From Chitinophagales bacterium (lineage in GTDB: Bacteria; Bacteroidota; Bacteroidia; Chitinophagales; Saprospiraceae), in assembly GCA_026928325.1 (NCBI GenBank), contig JAIXKS010000047.1, forward strand, positions 118,049 through 171,935: DNA of 53,887 nt, given 5' to 3'. Below the pieces are notes generated by a model. It saw only the letters and a list, made by a program, of their open reading frames with translations, did not search any database and was not told the DNA's origin. Both the position numbers and the translations under genes were made by a program. Positions 7,933-16,795 of this stretch are shown here, piece after piece. Numbering within the stretch: the stretch's first letter is position 1; every line of letters begins with the position of its first letter.

Positions 7933-8502
7933 TATGAGCAAAGAGAATTTGAAAGAGTATTGGATAATGATAAATCCAGAGCACAAACAGCTCTGAGTTA
8001 TATAGGAGAGTTATACAAAGTAGAAAGACAAGCCAGAGAAGATGGAGCAAACTGCGATCAACGTAAGCGACTACGCCTTGATAAGTCATTACCAATTATA
8101 ACAGCGTTTGGCAAGTGGCTTTATCAAGAAATACAAACCGGAGAGGTTTTGCCCAAAAGTCAGATAGGTAAGGCTTTTGGTTATACACTCAATAGATGGG
8201 AGAAGCTAAGTGCCTATTTATACGATGGCTTATTAGAGATAGACAATAACCTGATAGAAAATCAGATTAGACCGATTGCCATCGGAAGAAAGAACTATCT
8301 GTTTGCCGGCTCACATAAAGGAGCACAGAGAGCAGCCAGTATTTATTCCTTCTTTGCCATCTGCAAACTACATGAAGTCAATCCCTATGAATGGCTTAAA
8401 TATGTCTTCGACAATATTGAACAAACCAAAGTCTCCAACTTAGAAAAACTCTACCCACAAAATTATAAAGTTATGATGGCAACAACCACTGAAACAGCTT
8501 AG
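7933..8502 (+). pseudogene. IS66 transposase (TnpC), C-terminal fragment
   Basis: About 190 residues of the DDE transposase end. They include YEQREFERVLDNDKSRA, the catalytic-Glu region LLEIDNNLIENQIRPIAIGR and AGSHKGAQRAASIYSFFA. A TGA (7930-7932) precedes it in frame and the two catalytic Asp residues are missing, so it cannot be active. In-frame TTG 7960 is not a convincing start. Confidence 0.9.
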
Positions 8503-8524
8503 ATGTACTTAGACGGGTGGATAC

Positions 8525-8536
8525 GACAGAGCACTA
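8525..8536 (+). repeat. Relic of one R1 terminal repeat
   Basis: GACAGAGCACTA is identical to the right terminal repeat of the R1 elements plus TA, directly next to the IS66 right end and just before R2. No matching left end nearby. Confidence 0.5.
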
Positions 8537-8541
8537 GATTC

Positions 8542-8660
8542 AAATCACCACCTCAACTTTGCAGAATCCCATATTCGCACTTCAAGCTTCTAGTGAGCTA
8601 ATGTGTTTTTTTGTTTTAGTCTCTGTTAGCTTTGTCGTCAAATGGATTGGGATGTATTAA
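8542..8660 (+). repeat. R2 direct repeat, right copy (island boundary)
   Basis: The second copy of the 119-bp repeat at 3617-3735. Its right border coincides with the point where an IS630-like relic is truncated, and its TTAA even supplies that relic's stop codon. Confidence 0.85.
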
Positions 8661-8827
8661 ATAATGCCTAAAAGGCCTTCATTTCGATGCTTTCGTAGTG
8701 CATTGATGGTATGTTTTATTGCTTTCTGTGTAAATTTTATTAATTTTGCAACTGTTTTGAGCTTCATATCAATAATAATGGCCGAACGGGAATTTAGAAT
8801 GGCTATTTGACCACGTGAATGTAGCAT
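8657..8827 (-). pseudogene. IS630-like transposase N-terminal relic
   Basis: A 56-codon fragment with the layout of the IS630 helix-turn-helix region: HSRGQIAILNSRS, then MKLKTVAKLIKFTQKAI, then RKHRNEGLLGI, equivalent to the usual R-x-Q...LNS...VAK...EGLLG pattern. It is cut at the R2 boundary and lacks the DDE domain. It is of interest because R1 elements have TA target duplications typical of IS630/Tc1. Assignment is by motif memory only. Confidence 0.4.
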
Positions 8828-8941
8828 GTTTTTTTAAAGAACGGCCTAAAAAAATACAAAATGTATAAAGGTTGTTATCTGAATGAAGCACGAATGAAGT
8901 AGGATTAATTTACTTAAATTTTTTTATAAAAATAATAAAAG

Positions 8942-10471
8942 ATGGATACATCATTTTTAAAAGAACTCAACCTGCATCCTAAGAATGAAGGTACTTGGAC
9001 AGGACGACAATCATTGCCTTCAGATTCTTATATCGATTCTTATTCTCCTGTTGATGGCGCACTCATAGGTAGTGTTAGCCAAACCACGAAGGAGCAATAT
9101 GAAGCGGTAGTTACAAAGGCACAAGAAGCTTTTATAACTTGGCGAGAGGTTCCGGCACCTAAAAGAGGTGAAATCGTCCGACTATATGGTGAAGCATTGA
9201 GAAAACATAAAGATGCATTGGGTAGGTTAGTCTCTTATGAGATGGGTAAATCCCTCCAAGAAGGCTATGGCGAAGTTCAGGAAATGATTGATTTATGTGA
9301 CTTAGCAGTAGGCCTTTCTAGACAATTATATGGACTAACGATGCAATCTGAACGTCCCGCACACCGGATGTATGAACAATGGCATCCACTAGGTATTGTC
9401 GGAATCATTACGGCATTTAACTTCCCGGTGGCTGTGTGGTCTTGGAATTCTATGATAGCTTTGGTTTGTGGCGACGTGTGTATATGGAAGTCTAGTGAAA
9501 AAGTGCCACTCTGTGCTATCGCTTGCCAAAATTTATTGCATAAAATATTAGAGGAAAATAATGTGCCGGAAGGCGTAAACAGCATCATTACGGGTGACTA
9601 TAAAGTAGGAGAGTGGATGACCAAAGACAAGAGAGTTGCTCTTATTTCCGCTACGGGAAGTACGCGAATGGGTAAAATCGTCGGTGCTACTGTTGCAGAG
9701 CGTCTTGGAAAAAGTTTATTGGAATTGGGTGGTAATAATGCCATTATCGTTACGCCAACAGCCGATCTCAATCTGGTGCTGATTGGTGCCGTATTTGGTG
9801 CAGTAGGTACTTGTGGGCAGAGATGTACATCAACTAGAAGATTGATTGTGCATGCCGATGTTTATGAAGAAGTCAAGGCTAAATTAATCAAGGCTTATGG
9901 ACAAGTGCGCATTGGTAATCCATTAGATCCTGATATGCATGTTGGTCCGCTCATTGACACCATGGCTGTGGATAATTATCTAAATGCTTTGGCGGCAGCA
10001 AAAGAGCAAGGCGCCAAGATTTTGGTTGAAGGTGGCGTACTTTCAGGTAAGGGCTACGAAACAGGTTGCTATGTCAAGCCTTGTGTCGTGGAAGCTGAAA
10101 ATCATATGCCGATTGTCCAGCATGAAACCTTTGCACCGATTTTATACCTTATCAAATACGAAGGAGGTGTAGAGAATGCCATTCAACTTCAAAATGATGT
10201 GCCTCAAGGGTTGTCTTCGGCTATTATGACGAATAATTTAAGAGATGCTGAAAGATTTTTATCGGCAGCAGGGTCTGATTGCGGTATCGCTAATGTAAAT
10301 ATTGGAACCAGTGGTGCTGAAATCGGTGGTGCTTTCGGAGGAGAAAAAGATACCGGAGGCGGAAGAGAATCTGGATCAGACTCTTGGAAAGCATACATGC
10401 GCCGACAGACCAATACAATCAATTACAGTACGCAGATTCCATTGGCTCAAGGAATAAAATTTGATTTGTAA
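8942..10471 (+). CDS. Aldehyde dehydrogenase, ALDH7 (antiquitin / alpha-aminoadipic semialdehyde dehydrogenase) family
   Basis: Cytosolic NAD(P)-dependent dehydrogenase of 509 residues. The start MDTSFLKELNLHPKNEGTW and WHPLGIVGIITAFNFPVAVW are characteristic of ALDH7. The catalytic Glu lies in LLELGGNNAI (about residue 261) and the catalytic Cys in GTCGQRCTSTRR (about 295). Members oxidise 2-aminoadipate 6-semialdehyde in lysine breakdown (amaB/pcd) and other aldehydes. No other lysine-degradation gene is close, so the substrate is inferred from family. It starts 35 bp after the repeat-rich island. Confidence 0.92.
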   Translation: MDTSFLKELNLHPKNEGTWTGRQSLPSDSYIDSYSPVDGALIGSVSQTTKEQYEAVVTKAQEAFITWREVPAPKRGEIVRLYGEALRKHKDALGRLVSYEMGKSLQEGYGEVQEMIDLCDLAVGLSRQLYGLTMQSERPAHRMYEQWHPLGIVGIITAFNFPVAVWSWNSMIALVCGDVCIWKSSEKVPLCAIACQNLLHKILEENNVPEGVNSIITGDYKVGEWMTKDKRVALISATGSTRMGKIVGATVAERLGKSLLELGGNNAIIVTPTADLNLVLIGAVFGAVGTCGQRCTSTRRLIVHADVYEEVKAKLIKAYGQVRIGNPLDPDMHVGPLIDTMAVDNYLNALAAAKEQGAKILVEGGVLSGKGYETGCYVKPCVVEAENHMPIVQHETFAPILYLIKYEGGVENAIQLQNDVPQGLSSAIMTNNLRDAERFLSAAGSDCGIANVNIGTSGAEIGGAFGGEKDTGGGRESGSDSWKAYMRRQTNTINYSTQIPLAQGIKFDL

Positions 10472-10494
10472 TTGAATTGTGTTTAAATGAATAG

Positions 10495-10600
10495 ACGAGT
10501 GCTCTGTTTATGTAAGACAATGCATGAAGATAGCTTTTGCTTGGATGATGGTGAGATGGCTACTTAAAAGATGATTTTGTTTAATGGATAGAGCACTCGT
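10495..10600. repeat. R1-like inverted-repeat element with different interior
   Basis: ACGAGTGCTCT at the left pairs with AGAGCACTCGT at the right, 106 bp apart end to end. The terminal GTGCTC/GAGCAC is that of R1, but the interior does not resemble R1 and the flanks are ACGA/TCGT rather than TA. It lies between the ALDH and ccoI genes. It could be a diverged relative or a chance pairing extended from R1 ends. Confidence 0.5.
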
Positions 10601-10654
10601 TAAGACAATATAGAAGAAGCAGCGGAGAAGCTTCTTTTTCTTAATCCGAATGAT

Positions 10655-13051
10655 ATGTTTGAACTAACCTCTATTAAGTCTGAACCTAAAGTGGTATGTA
10701 CCCATTGTGGGGATGAATGCCCTAAGAATCACCCGGTTTTAGACGATAAGGATTTTTGTTGCAATGGGTGTCAAGTGATATATACCGTATTGCAAGACAA
10801 TGGTCTTGGAGATTATTATAGTTTTCAAGTTACGCCAGGCGTTAGTCAGCAGTGGGCACGAAAAAATAATTATGCCTTTTTGGATGAAGAAAGTGTCGTC
10901 AGTAGCTTGCTTGAATTTAGAGAGCAAAATTTAGCAAAAATAAGTTTTTCTTTGCCACAAATACATTGTGCTTCTTGCTTATGGTTACTAGAGAATATCA
11001 ATAAATTATTGCCGGGCATTATTCATTCTCGAGTTAATTTCCTAGCAAAAACAGCAACCATAACATTCAATCCGGAAATGGTCTCCTTGAGAAAGGTTGT
11101 CGAACAATTGGCAGCTATAGGTTATCCGCCGGAATTGAACATGCAAAAGCTAGCCGATAAGCCAGCCATGAATCAAGATAGAAGCCTGTTCTACAAACTC
11201 GGACTGGCTGGATTTGCCTTTGGCAACATTATGCTGCTTAGTTTTCCTGAATATCTGGGATTCGAAAAGGCTTCCGTTAAGTTTTATCTCGGGTATATGA
11301 ATATAATACTCGCTTTGCCGGTATTGTTGTATAGCGGATTCGACTATCTTCGTTCGGCCTGGTGGACCGTGCGGATGAAGCAGATAAATATAGATATTCC
11401 GATAGCGGTTGGCATGTTGACCTTGTTTTTTAGGAGTGTCTATGAGATTGTAACTGCTACAGGTGAAGGATATTTGGATAGCTTAGCCGGATTTGTTTTT
11501 TTCCTTTTAATAGGAAAATGGTTTCAGCATTATACTTTTTATTCGATTACCTTCGATCGGAATTATAAATCGTATTTTCCGATTTCTACCCTTGTAAAGG
11601 TTGGTGACAATTGGCAGTCAAAGACCTTGGATAAGATTGATGCCGGCGATATGGTGATGGTCAAAAACGAGGAGATTATCCCTGTGGATTCGATCCTCAT
11701 GAGTAGTGAAGCTGTTGTAGATTATAGCTTTGTAACAGGAGAATCCGATCGCATCAGGAAGAAAAAAGGCGAAAAAATCTTTGCAGGTGGTAAGAATATC
11801 GGTGCCAATATCCAGGCTCAAGCCTTAAAGCGTGTTGATCAATCCTATTTGACAAAACTATGGGATGAAGATTCTTTTAAGATCGACAAGGATACAAAGA
11901 CACAGACCATTATAGACACCATAGGTCGATATTTTACGATTACGGTGATGAGTATTGCGGTCTTAACCTTGATTTATTGGCTGATTGTGGATGAATCTCT
12001 AGCTTTCAATGCTTTTACAGCCGTGCTGATTGTAGCTTGCCCGTGTGCATTGGCTTTAGCTATGCCATTTAGTTACGGAAATATCCTGCGCATCTTAGGG
12101 AGAAATCACTTCTATCTCAAAAATGTCCAAGTCATAGATCGCATTCAACATATAGATGAGATTATATTTGATAAGACAGGGACGATAACAGATCATGTAA
12201 ATATCCACGTTACCAATACGGGCAGATCCTTATCCGAAAGGGAGGCTTACCTTATAAAAACGGCAGTATTTCAGTCCAATCATCCACTCAGTAAAGCGAT
12301 TTTTAATAATTTCGATGCACCTTATTCTGTGGATGTGACGGAATTTACGGAGGTCACAGGTCAAGGTACGATTACGGTATTGGAAGGACATACGATTAAA
12401 ATCGGTTCCGCAGCCTTCATGAATCAACCTCAGCAGGAGGATCAAAAGGGCGTGTATATTGCAATTGATGACCAAATGATAACCTGGTTTAGCGTCGAAC
12501 ATCAACTTAGAGAAGGTGTAGAACAGTTGGTCAATACGCTTGGTAATACCTATGCAATTACGATACTATCCGGAGATAATAATCGGGAAGAAGCAAGGCT
12601 AAAATCGTTTTTTCCTGAAAAGAGTCAAATGATTTTCAATCAAACGCCCATGGATAAGCTAAATTATATCAAGCAAAGACAGGCAGCAGGTCATCAAGTA
12701 CTGATGATCGGAGATGGGCTTAATGATGCTGGAGCTTTGATGCAAAGTGATGTAGGAATCGTGGTTTCCGAAGCGTCAAATAATTTCACTCCTGCTTGTG
12801 ATGCTATCTTGGGCGCCAATGCTTTTCACCGACTGTTGAAGTATTTGACAAAGCTCAATCAAGCAAGAAATCTCATTAAAGGTGCATTTATGCTAGCCTT
12901 TATTTATAACGTTATCGGATTGTACTTCGCTGTTCGAGGAGAATTATCTCCAATTGTTGCCGCCATATTGATGCCGGTAAGTTCCATAACCGTCATGATT
13001 TATGGCCTATTGTCCAGCACGTGGCTCTTTAGAGATATTGATCGCCTATGA
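10655..13051 (+). CDS. ccoI: Copper-translocating P1B-type ATPase for cbb3 oxidase assembly
   Basis: An inner-membrane Cu+ exporter of 798 aa that supplies copper for cytochrome cbb3 oxidase maturation (CcoI/FixI). In order: a Cys-rich N-terminal metal-binding segment (VCTHCGDEC, FCCNGC, residues 15-40) as in CcoI, an HMA-type CASC site (105-108), transmembrane helices, the CPC motif VACPCALALAMP (about 461), the phosphorylation site DKTGTIT (about 506) and GDGLNDAGAL (about 686). The ccoS and ccoN genes that often follow it in this phylum are absent; instead the 3' end is duplicated downstream. Confidence 0.93.
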   Translation: MFELTSIKSEPKVVCTHCGDECPKNHPVLDDKDFCCNGCQVIYTVLQDNGLGDYYSFQVTPGVSQQWARKNNYAFLDEESVVSSLLEFREQNLAKISFSLPQIHCASCLWLLENINKLLPGIIHSRVNFLAKTATITFNPEMVSLRKVVEQLAAIGYPPELNMQKLADKPAMNQDRSLFYKLGLAGFAFGNIMLLSFPEYLGFEKASVKFYLGYMNIILALPVLLYSGFDYLRSAWWTVRMKQINIDIPIAVGMLTLFFRSVYEIVTATGEGYLDSLAGFVFFLLIGKWFQHYTFYSITFDRNYKSYFPISTLVKVGDNWQSKTLDKIDAGDMVMVKNEEIIPVDSILMSSEAVVDYSFVTGESDRIRKKKGEKIFAGGKNIGANIQAQALKRVDQSYLTKLWDEDSFKIDKDTKTQTIIDTIGRYFTITVMSIAVLTLIYWLIVDESLAFNAFTAVLIVACPCALALAMPFSYGNILRILGRNHFYLKNVQVIDRIQHIDEIIFDKTGTITDHVNIHVTNTGRSLSEREAYLIKTAVFQSNHPLSKAIFNNFDAPYSVDVTEFTEVTGQGTITVLEGHTIKIGSAAFMNQPQQEDQKGVYIAIDDQMITWFSVEHQLREGVEQLVNTLGNTYAITILSGDNNREEARLKSFFPEKSQMIFNQTPMDKLNYIKQRQAAGHQVLMIGDGLNDAGALMQSDVGIVVSEASNNFTPACDAILGANAFHRLLKYLTKLNQARNLIKGAFMLAFIYNVIGLYFAVRGELSPIVAAILMPVSSITVMIYGLLSSTWLFRDIDRL

Positions 13052-13120
13052 TGGTGCATTTGACAGGAATACACCATTTGCCGAAAGGCCATTATAGACT
13101 TGAATAAAGGTTAAATCTTT
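12720..13120 (+). repeat. 401-bp direct duplication, original copy (3' end of ccoI)
   Basis: Covers the last about 110 codons of ccoI plus 69 bp of downstream DNA. Repeated at 13679-14079 with only two substitutions seen, so the duplication is recent. Confidence 0.95.
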
Positions 13121-13331
13121 TTTCTGCCTTGTATCATGCAAGATTAGTATTTGTATAAAAAGCTATATTTTATTTATTTGAATATTATGTTTTAAGTAAT
13201 TACCGGATTAAATGATATTTTGCATAATTCTAACAATAGTAAAATTATACCTATAGTTGAAAGGTTAATCAACAAGATACTTATAACATTTTGTGTTATT
13301 CATCGCAAAAATCTATTTCTTCAAGAAAAAA

Positions 13332-13612
13332 CGGCCTTAGCGGATCAGCCGTTAAGAAATCATGGAATAAAAACGTTAAAAATTTAAAACTGTTTGAGCC
13401 TATTTTTAGTAAATCGAGAGAAAAAGACCAAGTTGGCGAAAAAGCCAGACCGTTGCTGGTCACATCAGGGCGAGTTTTTTAAATTTAGTTTTTATGCAAT
13501 GATTTTAGGTTGAGTCGGTACAGCCTTGACTTTTTGTTTCTTTTGTGTCAAGACAAAAGAAAAATAAGTTTGAAGTTACCGCTTATGATTAGATATAAAA
13601 ATAAAAGTTAAA
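13332..13612 (+). repeat. R3 dispersed repeat, copy 1
   Basis: About 281 bp closely related to 19761-20044. Landmarks are CGGCCTTAGCGGATCAGCCG at the start, GGGCGAGTTTTTTAAATTT in the middle, and the palindromic tail CTTTTGTGTCAAGACAAAAG. A 63-codon open frame across it shows no conserved protein features and the second copy differs in frame, so I treat it as non-coding repeat. It lies between the two 401-bp ccoI duplicates. Confidence 0.9.
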
Positions 13613-13678
13613 TTAGCAAAGTATTTTACAATTCCTACTTATGATATATCTTTCTTGTCATTACTTATAAATTTATAG

Positions 13679-14010
13679 TTAATGATGCTGGAGCTTTGAT
13701 GTAAAGTGATGTAGGAATCGTGGTTTCCGAAGCGTCAAATAATTTTACTCCTGCTTGTGATGCTATCTTGGGCGCCAATGCTTTTCACCGACTGTTGAAG
13801 TATTTGACAAAGCTCAATCAAGCAAGAAATCTCATTAAAGGTGCATTTATGCTAGCCTTTATTTATAACGTTATCGGATTGTACTTCGCTGTTCGAGGAG
13901 AATTATCTCCAATTGTTGCCGCCATATTGATGCCGGTAAGTTCCATAACCGTCATGATTTATGGCCTATTGTCCAGCACGTGGCTCTTTAGAGATATTGA
14001 TCGCCTATGA
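13679..14010 (+). pseudogene. Truncated duplicate of the ccoI 3' end
   Basis: Corresponds to residues from about 689 to the end of CcoI. The substitution at 13702 turns a Gln codon into TAA in frame, so even the fragment is broken; a 96-codon remainder after it could start at GTG 13720 but lacks every catalytic motif. No function expected. Confidence 0.9.
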
Positions 14011-14079
14011 TGGTGCATTTGACAGGAATACACCATTTGCCGAAAGGCCATTATAGACTTGAATAAAGGTTAAATCTTT
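13679..14079 (+). repeat. 401-bp direct duplication, second copy
   Basis: Matches 12720-13120 at constant offset 959. Differences seen: C to T at 13702 and C to T at 13746. It ends 11 bp before the stop of the converging DUF4349 gene. Confidence 0.95.
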
Positions 14080-14090
14080 AGGAATCGCTT

Positions 14091-15026
14091 TTACTTCTTG
14101 TTCTTTTTTCTTTTGTAAATAAATAAACCTATGCCGACTACAATCAAAACTGGCCATAACGTAAATATACCCACGATGACATTCAGCATAAAACTCCAAC
14201 CATGGTCCAAAGCCTTAATCAGCCGTTGCATAAAATTGTCCTTCTGAGGAGGATTATACACAAAGTCTTTAGGTTGGTAAAGCTTGATGTTTAAGGTGCT
14301 GAACGCTACTTGATCCCCTAGATATTTCAAGCGGCCATTTGTGCTTTCTATTTCTTCTTGAAGGATGCGAATATTCCTTTCGATTTCTAAGATGTCCTTG
14401 ATATTGGTGGCCTTGCTGAGGATTTCTCTATATCGTTTGAGGTAGGCTTCTTTGCTAGCAAGTCGGCTTTGGAGATCCACATATTCTTCCGTAACGTCTC
14501 GAGCAGTGATGTTTTTATACTCTATTTCATCGGTGCCTTGTTGTACGCCGGCGATGAGTGCATCGAAATTGGATGAAGGAATCCGAATTTTTATATCGTA
14601 CCTGATATTGTTTGTTCCGTTTTCTAGTACATCTTGTTCGTAGTAGCCGTGCAACACTTTGATAAGACTGTCAATCCTTGACTTGCTAGATTCGATGTTT
14701 TTTGATTTGATGGTCATGGAGCCATCGCGGATAATCTTCTTTTTGTCGTACTGTGTTGGATTGGGATTGTCCTTCAAGTCAGAAATGTCGGTATTGATAG
14801 CGTCATCAACATGGGAAGGTTCTATAGGTGCAATTTCGTCGAGGTAGTCTCGATCATAACTTTTTGCATTTAGTTGAGACCTATAATTAGCACCTGGCGA
14901 AGCCTCCACAATCGTACTCTCAAAATCTTGACTTTCGTAGTCGTTGTGGTTTTTGCAGCTTATCGCAATGGTAACCCATAAAATCATAATCAGGTAAATA
15001 CTCCAGTTTTTATTAATTTTTTGCAT
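14091..15026 (-). CDS. DUF4349 domain lipoprotein
   Basis: A 311-aa lipoprotein: signal peptide with lipobox-like VTIAISCK (Cys near residue 24), a low-complexity linker, then the DUF4349 region from about 100 (IIRDGSMTIKSKNIESS) containing a long coiled coil (about 180-250, DVTEEYVDLQSRLASKE). A transmembrane helix (about 280-305) before a Lys-rich tail closes the protein. Family members are envelope proteins without a known reaction. It converges with ccoI; its downstream side was remodelled by the 401-bp duplication. Confidence 0.85.
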   Translation of the reverse strand: MQKINKNWSIYLIMILWVTIAISCKNHNDYESQDFESTIVEASPGANYRSQLNAKSYDRDYLDEIAPIEPSHVDDAINTDISDLKDNPNPTQYDKKKIIRDGSMTIKSKNIESSKSRIDSLIKVLHGYYEQDVLENGTNNIRYDIKIRIPSSNFDALIAGVQQGTDEIEYKNITARDVTEEYVDLQSRLASKEAYLKRYREILSKATNIKDILEIERNIRILQEEIESTNGRLKYLGDQVAFSTLNIKLYQPKDFVYNPPQKDNFMQRLIKALDHGWSFMLNVIVGIFTLWPVLIVVGIGLFIYKRKKNKK

Positions 15027-15044
15027 GGTAATATTTTTTTAGTA

Positions 15045-15202
15045 GTGCTCTGTCCAAAAAAGACTTAAATCATAATGGAAGCTATTTTTTTTTAAGATCA
15101 AGGCAAAAACGCAACAATAGTGGTAACTATGACGCGTATTTTTAACGATGAGATTTGAAAAAAGAACAACATTTCATTAAGATCCTTTTGTTGATAGAGC
15201 AC
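15045..15202 (-). repeat. R1 MITE-like element (copy B, inverted)
   Basis: A 158-bp complete copy in the opposite orientation to the others, flanked by TA on both sides (15043-15044 and 15203-15204). Ends GTGCTCTGTC and GATAGAGCAC; the imperfect terminal similarity runs about 25 bp inward. It lies 18 bp upstream of the DUF4349 start, so it may affect that gene's promoter. Confidence 0.85.
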
Positions 15203-15392
15203 TAGGTTAAAATATAAGGTTTGTCTTTGAATATTAGACGAGCATGGGGGCAGAATGGTTGTAAACGGCAGTATTTTTTTTGAATAATTTCTCAAATAGA
15301 AAAACGAATCATTTGAAAAATATCGGTAGGTTGTAGGTAAAGCCTAAAATGCAATCAAGATGTAGTTGTAGTCAAGACTGAATTATGGACAT

Positions 15393-15434
15393 AAAAAAAA
15401 CGCTAACATTCGTAACTATCGAATATTAGCGTTT
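15393..15434 (-). terminator. Rho-independent terminator of tRNA-Asp
   Basis: Read on the minus strand, AAACGCTAA...TTAGCGTTT forms a 9-bp stem (extended by ATTCG/CGAAT) followed by eight T. It is just downstream of the tRNA. Confidence 0.8.
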
Positions 15435-15446
15435 CTTAAATTTAGG

Positions 15447-15520
15447 CGGTCTGGACGGGACTCGAACCCGCGACCCCATGCGTGACAGGCATGTATTCTA
15501 ACCAACTGAACTACCAGACC
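15447..15520 (-). tRNA. tRNA-Asp (anticodon GTC)
   Basis: A 74-nt cloverleaf on the minus strand: acceptor GGTCTGG/CCAGACC with discriminator G, D-arm with AGTTGGTTAGA, anticodon stem ATGCC/GGCAT style pairing around loop CTGTCAC giving anticodon GTC, and T-arm GCGGGTTCGAGTCCCGT. CCA is not encoded (next bases CC then T). Confidence 0.95.
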
Positions 15521-15645
15521 TAAGTGCTCTTCTTCAAAAGCGACGCAAAGATATAAGTTCTTTTTTAGTTTCAAAATTCTTTTGTTAAAAAAATAGATAT
15601 TTTTTTTATTTTTTTCTTTTTTGCCTATTTAACCATAGGATTCAC

Positions 15646-15653
15646 TATTTTTG
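15646..15653 (+). promoter_or_regulatory. Putative -7 box upstream of accA
   Basis: TATTTTTG fits TAnnTTTG; a TTTG at 15620-15623 lies 22 bp upstream, slightly longer than the usual spacing. It would leave a 5' leader of about 170 nt before accA. Confidence 0.35.
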
Positions 15654-15826
15654 TATGTTAAATTATATTGGTATATCTATGATTTTGAGATAAGTCTATA
15701 TATAGCCGTTGCTTTTTGCCTGACCTAGCCATTGAGTACCTATATGACATTGTCGAAAAAATGTATATATTAATTATTATCATTTAGTTATTTAACCTAT
15801 TTCTAAAAACCAAACTTATACAAAAC

Positions 15827-16783
15827 ATGGTATATTTAGACTTCGAAAAACCCTTAGAAAGCCTTTATGAGCAGATGGATAAATTAAAGGAAGTAGAGGA
15901 AGAAGGGACAATAGATGTGTCTGAAAGTATAAAAGAACTCGAAAAGAAGATTCAGCATACCAAAAAGGAAATTTATTCAAATCTTACCGGATGGCAGCGG
16001 GTTCAGTTGTCAAGACATCCTGAGCGACCTTATACATTGTTTTACATCGAACAAATGTGTAAAAAATTTACAGAGCTTCATGGTGACCGCTATTATGCAG
16101 ATGATAAGGCGATCGTAGGCGGTCTTGCCAAGATAGACAATTATTCTGTGATGATTATTGGCCACCAAAAGGGAACGAACACCAAGAGCCGACAATATCG
16201 AAATTTTGGTATGGCCAACCCGGATGGATATAGAAAGGCACTGCGCCTGATGAAGATGGCCGAGCGATTTAATATTCCAGTGATAAGCTTGATTGATACA
16301 CCGGGTGCCTATCCTGGTCTTGAAGCTGAGGAGCGTGGACAGGCAGAGGCAATAGCCAAAAATCTTTTTGAAATGGCGCAGTTGCGCGTACCGATTCTTT
16401 GCTATGTCATCGGTGAAGGTGCTTCCGGTGGTGCCTTGGGAATAGGTGTAGGTGATAAAGTTTTTATGCTCGAAAATACATGGTACACCGTTATTTCTCC
16501 TGAATCTTGTTCGTCCATCCTTTGGAGGAGTTGGGATCATAAGGAGGAAGCCGCAGAAGCGCTCAAGTTGACACCTGAGCATATGTTGAGTTTTGGATTG
16601 ATCGACGATATCGTCAAAGAACCACTCGGAGGCGCTCATGTGGATCCTGAAAAAATGGCCAAATCATTGAAATCTCATATTAAGGCAGAATTAGCCGAAT
16701 TGATACAGCTTGATCCAGACGAAAGAGTACGGATGCGTATCGATAAATATGATAATATGGGTAAGTTTCAAATCGTAGAATAA
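15827..16783 (+). CDS. accA: Acetyl-CoA carboxylase carboxyltransferase subunit alpha
   Basis: Cytosolic alpha subunit of the carboxyltransferase that moves carboxyl from carboxybiotin to acetyl-CoA, the first step of fatty-acid synthesis; partner AccD is not in the window. The 318 aa are the normal length. N-terminal coiled coil (EELEK-type, 20-50), then [48 protein letters not shown] and [16 protein letters not shown]. It leads a three-gene operon with a 12-bp gap to the next gene. Confidence 0.97.
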   Translation: MVYLDFEKPLESLYEQMDKLKEVEEEGTIDVSESIKELEKKIQHTKKEIYSNLTGWQRVQLSRHPERPYTLFYIEQMCKKFTELHGDRYYADDKAIVGGLAKIDNYSVMIIGHQKGTNTKSRQYRNFGMANPDGYRKALRLMKMAERFNIPVISLIDTPGAYPGLEAEERGQAEAIAKNLFEMAQLRVPILCYVIGEGASGGALGIGVGDKVFMLENTWYTVISPESCSSILWRSWDHKEEAAEALKLTPEHMLSFGLIDDIVKEPLGGAHVDPEKMAKSLKSHIKAELAELIQLDPDERVRMRIDKYDNMGKFQIVE

Positions 16784-16795
16784 TACCTAAAAAGA

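Larger units (their letters stand above)
7531..8524 (+). mobile_element. IS66-family element, internally deleted, both ends preserved
   Basis: The terminal inverted repeats can be paired by eye: left GTATCCATCCGACCAA (7531-7546) against the right end read inward GTATCCACCCGTCTAA (8524-8509), 13 of 16 identical. Inside are a broken tnpA-like ORF and only the C-terminal part of the transposase; tnpB and most of tnpC are gone, leaving about 1 kb of an expected 2.5 kb or so. No matching 8-bp target duplication is visible (CTTGAAAT versus GACAGAGC). The right end abuts a relic of an R1 terminal repeat (8525-8536). Confidence 0.75.

Noticed and set aside
3731-8905. 13-bp AAGTAGGATTAAT in inverse orientation at 3743-3731 and 8893-8905 as island attachment sites
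   Set aside because: Short, no integrase in the window, and not at a tRNA; could be chance.
13291-13482. 63-codon ORF over R3 copy 1
   Set aside because: The equivalent stretch in R3 copy 2 is not maintained as the same open frame; treated as repeat.
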